Positions 58,190 to 64,000 of a stretch of DNA of 64,000 bases are shown here, in pieces; within the stretch, counting starts at the first letter, position 1, and each line of letters opens with the position of its first letter. Source of the DNA: an uncultured Paracoccaceae bacterium (GTDB taxonomy: Bacteria > Pseudomonadota > Alphaproteobacteria > Rhodobacterales > Rhodobacteraceae); NCBI GenBank assembly GCA_937872465.1, contig CALMSR010000024.1, positions 1-64,000 on the forward strand. Direction: 5' to 3'. The position numbers were made by a program, and so were the translations under genes. The notes under the pieces were generated by a model. It did not search any database and had not been told where the DNA came from. It saw only the letters and a program-made list of their open reading frames with translations.

Positions 58190-59175
58190 CCGCGGTCGCG
58201 GTCGACGAGATGCCGGAAGGGCAGGCCGCTCTCGCCCCGGCGGATGTTCTCGGCGATCGCGAGGGTGGCGGTCGCGGGCCGGGTCTCCGAGGCGATATGC
58301 GGCGTCACCGTCACCTTCGGATGCGCCCAGAAGGGATGTTCCGGGGGCAGGGGCTCGATGCGGAAGACGTCGAGCGTGGCATGGGCGAGGTCGCCGCGGT
58401 CGAGGGCGGCGAGAAGGGCCGCGTCGTCGATCAGGCTGCCGCGGCCGGGATTGATCAGCACGGCGCCGCGCGGCAGCCGGGCGAGGCGGGCGGCGTCGAG
58501 CAGGTCCTCGGTCTCCGGGGTGGCGGGCAGGAGGGTGACGAGGATCTCGCTCGAGCCGAGCAGGGCGTCGAGCCCCGCCTCGCCGGACCGGGTGGCGACA
58601 TGGGCGACCTCCTTCGGGCGGCGGCTCCAGCCTTCGGTGGCGAAGCCGAACCGCGCCAGCGCCGTGGCCACTGCGCCGCCGATGGCGCCGAGGCCGAGCA
58701 CGCCCACGCGCCGGTCGCGGGCGAGCGGCGGCACGATGCCGTTGCGCCAGATGCCATCCTGGCCGGCGAGATGCGCGTCGAGGCCGAGGTGGTGGCGCAG
58801 CACATGGCCGGTCACCCAGTCGATCATGCCGAGCGTCAGCCCCTCGTCGACCATGCGGCAGAGCGGCACGTTCAGGCTCGGGTCGCCGACGATGTCCTCC
58901 ACGCCGGCCCAGAGGCTGAGCACGGCCTTGAGCCGGGTGAAGGGCGTGAAGTCGTCGACCGGGCCGCCGGGGCGATAGACCACGTAGTCGAAGGTCCAGG
59001 GCCCCGCCGGATCGTCGGTGAGGTCGGCCTCGATCCCGGCCTCGGCCAGGGCGGCATAGAGATGCGGCCGCCAGAGCGGCCAGTGCTCGGGCGGCGCCGA
59101 GAAGAGGACGCGCGGCCGGCTCAGCGCCGCCTCCGGGCGAAGCGATTGTCTGCCGACCGCGCGGGCCAGCCGCAT
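58183..59175 (-). CDS. Glyoxylate/hydroxypyruvate reductase A (GhrA-type D-2-hydroxyacid dehydrogenase)
   Basis: About 310-330 residues. FSAPPEHWPLWRPHL near the start, SLWAGVEDIVGDPSLNVPLC, the NAD(P) motif VGVLGLGAIGGAVATALARF, INPGRGSLIDDAALL with the catalytic Arg region, DVFRIEPLPPEHPFW with Glu, and KVTVTPHIAS with His match GhrA. It reduces glyoxylate and hydroxypyruvate. The start is uncertain: ATG at 59175 gives 20 residues before the homologous SRPRVLFSA, and a CTG immediately before that point is another option. Confidence 0.88.
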   Translation of the reverse strand: MRLARAVGRQSLRPEAALSRPRVLFSAPPEHWPLWRPHLYAALAEAGIEADLTDDPAGPWTFDYVVYRPGGPVDDFTPFTRLKAVLSLWAGVEDIVGDPSLNVPLCRMVDEGLTLGMIDWVTGHVLRHHLGLDAHLAGQDGIWRNGIVPPLARDRRVGVLGLGAIGGAVATALARFGFATEGWSRRPKEVAHVATRSGEAGLDALLGSSEILVTLLPATPETEDLLDAARLARLPRGAVLINPGRGSLIDDAALLAALDRGDLAHATLDVFRIEPLPPEHPFWAHPKVTVTPHIASETRPATATLAIAENIRRGESGLPFRHLVDRDRGY

Positions 59176-59410
59176 CCGTGCGCGCGCGCACGAAAGGCCA
59201 AGTATCTGATATGAAACAATGTTCCACCCCGCGTTAACTCGATCGCAAGCAATCCTACCGTGCAATCGGGGCGATCAGAAGCCGAAATCCCGCAACGGGC
59301 GGATTTGGCATGGCGCGGGCGGGCCCGAGAAAGGCGAGACCCCGTCGCCGGTGGAGCGACGGGGTCCCGTGTCCCGGAACCGGCGCGCGCGCCTGCGGCG
59401 CGCCGCGGGT

Positions 59411-59761
59411 TCAGTTGATGGCGCTGGCCGGCGCCTTGCTCCGGGCCGGGGCCTTGGCCACCATCGAGGCGGGCGCCTTGCCATTGGCCATGGCGGGGAT
59501 CCCGGTCCTGGCGCGGGCCTTGGCCGGCGTCCTGGCGGCGGTCTTCGCCGGCGCCTTGGCGGGCTTGGCAGCCTTCGCCGGCGCCTTGGCGGCCTTGGCG
59601 GGAGCCTTGGCCTTGGCCGCGGCCTTGGCCTTGGCCGGCGCCTTGGCCTTGGCGGCCTTCGCCTCCTTCTTCGGCGCCGCGCTCGCGGCGATCAGCTTGA
59701 CGGTGGCCGCTTCGAGGGCCCGGATGCGGACCAGAAGGTCCTTCAGAGTCGGGGCGGGCAT
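59411..59761 (-). CDS. Lysine/alanine-rich histone H1-like protein
   Basis: A 116-residue protein. The N-terminus MPAPTLKDLLVRIRALEAAT forms a short coiled coil, followed by a run of AKAPAK, AKAKA and PAKA repeats (about residues 35-95) with no aromatic residues. Strong positive charge and Pro spacing resemble H1-like bacterial proteins such as AlgP/Hc1. It probably binds DNA nonspecifically and condenses it. AGGAGG lies 11 bases before the ATG. The repeat (about 59500-59660) is prone to length change. Confidence 0.75.
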   Translation of the reverse strand: MPAPTLKDLLVRIRALEAATVKLIAASAAPKKEAKAAKAKAPAKAKAAAKAKAPAKAAKAPAKAAKPAKAPAKTAARTPAKARARTGIPAMANGKAPASMVAKAPARSKAPASAIN

Positions 59762-60290
59762 GCGTGAACACTCCTCCTGAGAGCTGGTTTGTCTGCCGGC
59801 GGGATCGCGACCTGGCAGGCACGTTATTTGCCTCAAATGTTACTAAAGTATTGCCAAACAGGGTCTTTCAGTATTCGCGGCCGGAATGTGCCGGCGGCGC
59901 GACAAGCGGCGCAGGTCAACGAGGCGATCGAGCAAGACACGGGCGCGAGATCGGGGTGGATATTGCCGGAGCGCTGCGATGATCTTTCTGCGAGCCCTTG
60001 TAGTCGGCAGGGATCTGTCCCGGACCTTGGGATAGCCACGGGGTGTATCGCGGCGGCGGTCGAGGCACGGCCTGCGCCTGCCTGGGCGGGCGCACGCGCA
60101 ACCCGCGGGTCTTGGGGGGGGAAAGACCATGCGTTTCAGTTAGTTGCAACGCTGCGTGCGCCGGGCGGGGGGCAGGCAGGCGCAGGCCGTGCTGGCGCAC
60201 GGCCGTGAAAATGGAGGTGGTGTAGCACACGGCCGTGTCCGGAAGTCCCGCACGGGACAGGGCGTCGGGGAGGCGTAGGGGCGGCTGCTC
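59762..60290. other. Intergenic region with a large inverted repeat
   Basis: No gene. Bases 59765-59880 must hold the promoter of the H1-like gene; an AT-rich patch near 59820-59870 is the likely site. Positions 60065-60192 form a long hairpin (separate entry), and CACGGCCGTG occurs twice, near 60198 and 60228. Confidence 0.5.
60065..60192. repeat. Long inverted repeat downstream of rodA
   Basis: A perfect 20-bp arm at 60065-60084 is repeated inverted at 60173-60192. Inside it a second, imperfect arm (GGCGGGCGCACGC near 60086 with GCGTGCGCCGGGC near 60154) extends the stem. The loop of about 50 bases holds GTTTCAGTTAGTTGCAAC. It lies about 100 bases past the rodA stop, so in RNA form it could end or stabilise the mre/mrd/rodA transcript. 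Confidence 0.8.
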
Positions 60291-61439
60291 TCAGTCCCGC
60301 GCTTTCGGGCGGTGGACATGGGCGCTCTGGACGAGGCCGAAGGCCGCGAGAAGCACCAGCATCGCCGAGCCGCCGTAGGAGACGAGCGGCAGCGGCACGC
60401 CCACCACCGGCATCAGCCCCATGACCATGCCCATGTTGACCGAGAAGAAGAGGAAGAAGGTCACCGCGATGCCGGCGGTCAGCAGCGCGCCGAAGCGGTC
60501 GCGGTTCGAGATCGCCGAGACGATGCAGAAGATGATGATCAGCGTGTAGAGCGCGAGCAGCGTCATGGTGCCGAGATAGCCGAATTCCTCGGCGAGCGTG
60601 GTGAAGATGAAATCGGTGTGCTTCTCGGGCAGGAAGTTGAGCCGGCTCTGGGTGCCCTGCATGTAGCCGCGCCCGGCGAGCCCGCCCGATCCCATGGCGA
60701 TCTTGGCCTGGGTGATGTGATAGCCCGCGCCGAGCGGATCGGCGGAGGGGTCGAGGAAGGTGAAGATGCGGCGGAACTGGTAATCCTCGAGCAATTGCCA
60801 GTCGGTGCCCTGGGATTTCAGCACCGTGGTGACAAGCCCGGCCCCGCCGGCCAGCGCCGCGGCGAAGTACCAGAGGCTGACGCCCGCGAGGAACATCACC
60901 GCGCCGCCGCCCATCAGCAGGAGCAGCGCCGTGCCGAGGTCGGGCTGCTTGAGCACCAGTGCCGTCGGCGCGAGGATCAGCAGGAGCGGCAGGATCACCC
61001 AGAGCGGCCGGGAGACCCTGGCCGGGTCGAGCCGGTCGTAATAGGCCGCGAGCGCCATGACGAGGGCGATCTTCATCAGCTCCGAGGGCTGGAGCTGGAA
61101 GAAGCCGAGGTCGATCCAGCGCTGCGCGCCCATGCCGATCTCGCCCATGATCTCCACGAGGATCAGCAGCGCGAAGGTGCCGAGATAGGCGAGGGGCGCG
61201 ATCGCCCGCCAGAAGCGGATGTGGATCATGGCGATGCCGATCATCGCCGCGATGCCGATGCCGAAGCGGATCATCTGTGGCCGCGCCCAGGGCTGGAGCG
61301 CGCCGCCGGCCACGGAATAGAGCATCAGGAAGCCGGTGGCGGCCACCGCCGCGAGCAGCAGGATCAGCGCCCAGTTGAGCGCGAGCAGCTTGGCCACGCC
61401 GCGCGGGGTCGCGCCGCGGGCGCTGTCGAAGGCGCTCAT
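60291..61439 (-). CDS. rodA: Rod shape-determining peptidoglycan polymerase RodA
   Basis: A 382-residue SEDS-family glycosyltransferase with about ten membrane helices. Family marks are WIDLGFFQLQPSELMKIALV, QPDLGTALLLLMGG, MGSGGLAGRGYMQGTQS, LPEKHTDFIFTTLAEEFG with the catalytic Asp, and GVPLPLVSYGGSAML at the end. It polymerises glycan strands for side-wall growth with PBP2. Its start overlaps the mrdA stop by three bases, so the two are translated together. Confidence 0.96.
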   Translation of the reverse strand: MSAFDSARGATPRGVAKLLALNWALILLLAAVAATGFLMLYSVAGGALQPWARPQMIRFGIGIAAMIGIAMIHIRFWRAIAPLAYLGTFALLILVEIMGEIGMGAQRWIDLGFFQLQPSELMKIALVMALAAYYDRLDPARVSRPLWVILPLLLILAPTALVLKQPDLGTALLLLMGGGAVMFLAGVSLWYFAAALAGGAGLVTTVLKSQGTDWQLLEDYQFRRIFTFLDPSADPLGAGYHITQAKIAMGSGGLAGRGYMQGTQSRLNFLPEKHTDFIFTTLAEEFGYLGTMTLLALYTLIIIFCIVSAISNRDRFGALLTAGIAVTFFLFFSVNMGMVMGLMPVVGVPLPLVSYGGSAMLVLLAAFGLVQSAHVHRPKARD

Positions 61440-63373
61440 GCCCGGTCCCGGGCCGGTGCGGCCGCGCTCGCGTCGGGCTCGCTCTGGGGCGGCCGGGCGG
61501 CGCGCTCCTCCTCGATCGCGCCGCGCTGCTCGGGCGGATAGGCGCTGAGCGGCGCCGGGCCGCCGTAGAGCGCGAAGCCGAGGATGTCGCGGGCGATGGG
61601 GGCGGCGGCCGCCGAGCCGCCGCCGCCGTGCTCGACGATCTGGGCGATGGCGTAGCGGGGATTGTCAAAGGGCGCGAAGGCGACGAAGAGCGCGTGGTCG
61701 CGGCGGTTCCAGGGCAGCTGCTCGTTCCTGGTCACGCCCGCGGCGCGCTCGGCGGCGGTGATGTTGCGGACCTGGCTGGTGCCGGTCTTGCCGGCCATGA
61801 GGTTCTCGGGATCGACGAAGCGCGAGCGATAGGCGGTGCCTTCGTTCGAGACGGCGAACATGCCGCCGCGCACAATCTCGAGATGCCTCGGCGCGATCGC
61901 CAGCGGCTCGGCGGCGGGGATCTCGACCGGCGCGCCGCCCACCGCGCGCAGCAGCCGCGGCTGGATGCTGCGCCCGCCGGCGATGCGGGCCGTATAGACG
62001 GCGAGCTGCAGCGGCGAGGCGAGCGTGAAGCCCTGGCCGATCCCGTAGTTGAAGCTGTCGCCGGTGGTCCATTTCTCGCTGCGGTGGATCTTCTTCCATT
62101 CGGCGTCGGGCATGTTGCCCTCGGCCACCGCCGGCATGGGCAGGTCGTGGGCGATGCCGAGGCCGAGCTTGTGGGCCATGGCGGAGATGGCGTCGGGGCC
62201 GACCCTTCGGGCCATCTCGTAATAATAGACGTCGCAGGATTGCGAGAGGCTGCGGCGCATGTCGACGGTGCCGTGGCCGCCATGCTTCCAGCAATGGAAG
62301 CGCCGCCGGCCGAGGGTGGTCGAGCCGCCGCAGAAGACGGTGTCGCCGGGCCCGGCCGCGCCGGTCTCGAGCGCGGCGAGCGCCACGCACATCTTGAAGG
62401 TCGAGCCCGGCGGATAGGTGCCGGCGACGGTCTTGTTCGAGAGCGGGCGGTATTCGTCGTTCAGGAGCGCGTTCCATTCGCCCGAGCGGATGCCGAAGAC
62501 GAAGCTGCTGGGATCGAAGCCCGGCGCCGAGGCCAGCGCCATGATGTCGCCGTTCCGCACGTCGATCACCACCGCGGCCGCGCTCTGGCGCTCCATGCGC
62601 TGCATGGCGTAGATCTGGAGCTCCGCGTCGATGGTGAGGTTCACGTCCCGGCCGGACTGGCCCTCGGTGCGGCCGAGCTCGCGCATGACCCGGCCCGCGG
62701 CGCTGACCTCGATGCGCTGGTTGCCGGCATGGCCGCGCAGGAGCGGCTCGAGCCGCTGCTCGACCCCGGTCTTGCCGATCTGGAAGCGGGGGATCTGCAG
62801 CACCGGGTCGGGATCCTCGAGCTTCTCGAGGTCGCGCTCGGAGACCGGCCCGACATAGCCGACCACATGCGCGGTGCTCGGGCCGTCGGGGTAGAAGCGG
62901 CTGAGCCCCACCTCCGGCTCGACGCCGGGCAGGACCGGCGAATTGGCGGCCACGCGCACCACGTCGTCCCAGGAGAGATGCTCGGCGACGACCACCGGCA
63001 CGAAGGCGCTGCGCGCCATCATCTCGCGCAGCACGCGGTCGCGCGCCTCCTGCGGCAGGTCGATGATCGTCGCGAGGCGCGCGAGCACCGCCGCCGGGTC
63101 GCCGGCCTGCTCGCGCACCATCACGATGCGGTAGTTCTGGCGGTTGCCGGCGAGCAGGCGGCCGTCGCGGTCGAGGATGGTGCCGCGGGCCGGCGGCAGC
63201 AGCCGGATGTTGATGCGGTTCTCCTCGGCGAGCAGGCGGTATTTCTCGTTCTGGAGGATCTGGAGGTCGCGCATGCGCCAGCCGAGCGTGCCGATCACCC
63301 CGAACTGGAGCCCCAGCAGCATCAGGCCGCGGCGGGTGATGCGGGGCGGGGGTGCGTCGGCGGGGCGCCTCAT
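61436..63373 (-). CDS. mrdA: Penicillin-binding protein 2, peptidoglycan transpeptidase
   Basis: A 645-residue class B PBP. One N-terminal membrane helix (GLMLLGLQFGVIGTLGW), a dimerisation domain with PPARGTILDRDGRLLAGNR, and a transpeptidase domain with YPPGSTFKM (active Ser and Lys), SQSCDVYYYEM (SxN-type motif as SCD) and MAGKTGTSQVR (KTGT). It cross-links wall made by RodA. The C-terminus has an extra Ala/Pro/Arg-rich tail of about 40 residues. The start at 63373 overlaps the mreD stop. Other frames are open further upstream but homology starts here. Confidence 0.96.
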   Translation of the reverse strand: MRRPADAPPPRITRRGLMLLGLQFGVIGTLGWRMRDLQILQNEKYRLLAEENRINIRLLPPARGTILDRDGRLLAGNRQNYRIVMVREQAGDPAAVLARLATIIDLPQEARDRVLREMMARSAFVPVVVAEHLSWDDVVRVAANSPVLPGVEPEVGLSRFYPDGPSTAHVVGYVGPVSERDLEKLEDPDPVLQIPRFQIGKTGVEQRLEPLLRGHAGNQRIEVSAAGRVMRELGRTEGQSGRDVNLTIDAELQIYAMQRMERQSAAAVVIDVRNGDIMALASAPGFDPSSFVFGIRSGEWNALLNDEYRPLSNKTVAGTYPPGSTFKMCVALAALETGAAGPGDTVFCGGSTTLGRRRFHCWKHGGHGTVDMRRSLSQSCDVYYYEMARRVGPDAISAMAHKLGLGIAHDLPMPAVAEGNMPDAEWKKIHRSEKWTTGDSFNYGIGQGFTLASPLQLAVYTARIAGGRSIQPRLLRAVGGAPVEIPAAEPLAIAPRHLEIVRGGMFAVSNEGTAYRSRFVDPENLMAGKTGTSQVRNITAAERAAGVTRNEQLPWNRRDHALFVAFAPFDNPRYAIAQIVEHGGGGSAAAAPIARDILGFALYGGPAPLSAYPPEQRGAIEEERAARPPQSEPDASAAAPARDRA

Positions 63374-63900
63374 GTCGGCCGCTCCCGCGGCGACGTCCGT
63401 TCGCCCGCGTGGAGCCGCACGCCCCAGGCGACGGCCAGCGCGACCAGCGGATAGGCGAGCGCGGTCGCCACGAGATAGCGCAGCAGGTCGTAGGGCGGCG
63501 GCGCCTCGGCGAAGGTGAGGCGCAGGGCGGCGTAGATGCCTGCGAGGATCAGGCCGTAGCCGATCGCGGCCGCGGTCCATTCGGCGGGGAAGGGAAGGCC
63601 GCGGAGCGAGGCCCGGTTGCGGCCGGCGACCTCCGCCGCGAGCAGCAGCCCGAGCGCGCCGAGGCCGATCGGGCGCGACAGCAGGATGTCCGCCGCGAGG
63701 CCGAGCCCGACGAGCAGCCAGACCGGGGGGGCGTCGGGCGCGCGCAGCACCCAGGCGATGACCAGGCAATAGAGCAGATCCGGCGGCACCAGCATGCCGC
63801 CGGGGCCGAGCGGGATCAGCGCGGCATGGATCGCCACCACGCCGAGCAGCAGCAGCAGGCCGGTGCGGGCCGGGCGCGACAGGGCGCGCGCGCCGCTCAC
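63370..63900 (-). CDS. mreD: Rod shape-determining protein MreD
   Basis: A 176-residue membrane protein with five or six hydrophobic segments: ALIPLGPGGMLVPPDLLYCL near the start, LGLAADILLSRPIGLGALGL, the pattern in which MreD has its conserved D-x-L-x-x-x-P-x-G. Start is GTG at 63900, overlapping the mreC stop (GTGA), and its stop overlaps the mrdA start, so mreC, mreD and mrdA are tightly coupled. It is part of the elongation complex with MreB, MreC, RodA and PBP2. Confidence 0.92.
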   Translation of the reverse strand: MSGARALSRPARTGLLLLLGVVAIHAALIPLGPGGMLVPPDLLYCLVIAWVLRAPDAPPVWLLVGLGLAADILLSRPIGLGALGLLLAAEVAGRNRASLRGLPFPAEWTAAAIGYGLILAGIYAALRLTFAEAPPPYDLLRYLVATALAYPLVALAVAWGVRLHAGERTSPRERPT

Positions 63901-64000
63901 TGCGCCGCCTCCGGGGGAGCGGGGGGGAGGTCGGGCTGCGCCGCCAGCGGGCCGATGATCTCGCCGGGGCCGTCGATCACCGCGGGCGGGGCGCGGCGCA
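63897..64000 (-). CDS. mreC: Rod shape-determining protein MreC, C-terminal end (cut by window edge)
   Basis: The final 33 codons of a frame that ends in TGA overlapping the mreD GTG start. Readable residues are VIDGPGEIIGPLAAQPDL and then a Pro-rich tail ending PPEAAQ. Position directly before mreD identifies it as MreC. The Pro/Ala-rich tail is common in alphaproteobacterial MreC. Only a small part is visible. Confidence 0.8.
   Translation of the reverse strand, partial: RRAPPAVIDGPGEIIGPLAAQPDLPPAPPEAAQ

Noticed and set aside
56492..59227. A 911-codon open frame on the minus strand across udg, sseB and ghrA
   Set aside because: It is a GC-rich shadow frame full of Arg/Pro/Ala, antisense to genes with clear families and motifs. 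No domain is visible.
59500..59660. Tandem DNA repeat as a separate element
   Set aside because: The GCCTTGGC-type repetition is explained by the lysine/alanine/proline repeats of the H1-like protein.
1..64000. CRISPR arrays
   Set aside because: I saw no series of short direct repeats with regular spacers. The only tandem repeat is the coding PAKA repeat at about 59500-59660.

Overview
The window is high-GC DNA from an alphaproteobacterium. A Rhodobacterales/roseobacter-like host is my inference. It rests on the kdsA, uracil-DNA glycosylase, rodA-mrdA-mreD-mreC neighbourhood, on DUF1127 proteins, on two hexameric tyrosine-coordinated heme protein (HTHP) genes, and on the style of the proline-betaine/hydroxyproline genes. 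I cannot name a species.

There are two very different halves. Positions 1-54093 are a mosaic of intact operons separated by gene fragments, dead insertion sequences and abrupt joins. From the tRNA-Gln gene (54094-54168) to the right end the DNA is orderly core chromosome: a phosphomannomutase-type enzyme, kdsA, a uracil-DNA glycosylase family gene, sseB-like, ghrA-like, a lysine/alanine-rich H1-like protein, and the cell-shape operon mreC-mreD-mrdA-rodA.

Left to right in the mosaic: the end of kdpA; kdpB cut before its phosphorylation site and joined to an inverted prpF-like piece, then to half a TRAP permease (2-3817); an intact SulP transporter plus sulfatase pair (3841-7172); IS3 scraps and the broken kbl-tdh pair (7394-8214); a complete dipeptide/opine-type ABC transporter with an FAD amine/amino-acid oxidoreductase (8678-15362); a truncated DadA-like gene joined to multiply frameshifted mgtE and usp (16295-18800); a region of DUF1127 and GreA/Rnk-like genes (18793-21002); a HAD phosphatase-HerA ATPase fusion; a Rieske-FAD reductase; a secreted protein of unknown function; and a GMC dehydrogenase complex (membrane-linked small subunit, FAD subunit, cytochrome c) divergent from a LysR regulator (26029-30186).

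The most unusual feature is a repeated module. Two diverged copies of about 1.6 kb (30439-32072 and 43411-45036) each carry the tail of a TauE-type transporter, a conserved multi-hairpin leader, a GreA/Rnk-DUF1127 fusion gene of exactly 252 codons, and a small protein gene that I call the SAADF family. A third, partly split set lies at 18793-21002, and a further leader plus Rnk gene at 42113-42714. The four leaders keep their stems through compensating base changes, which points to a selected RNA structure.

Between the two copies, 32860-41838 is a bidirectional nitrosative/oxidative-stress and respiration cluster around an NsrR operator. To the left are a group III truncated hemoglobin, an RIC/YtfE-type di-iron protein, HTHP, an AhpD-like protein, DUF488 and a dead nitronate monooxygenase. 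To the right are nsrR, ccoN (with one in-frame amber codon), ccoO, ccoQ, ccoP, a DUF2189 protein, ccoS, a second HTHP and small genes. From 46251 to 52150 is a catabolic cluster for hydroxyproline and/or N-methylated proline: a proline-racemase-fold dehydratase, an MDH/LDH-type imine reductase, a ProC-like reductase, an N-methylproline demethylase-like flavoenzyme and a TetR regulator. An IS256-family element with intact ends, an 8-bp target duplication and a frameshifted transposase (52420-53813) lies just before the tRNA.
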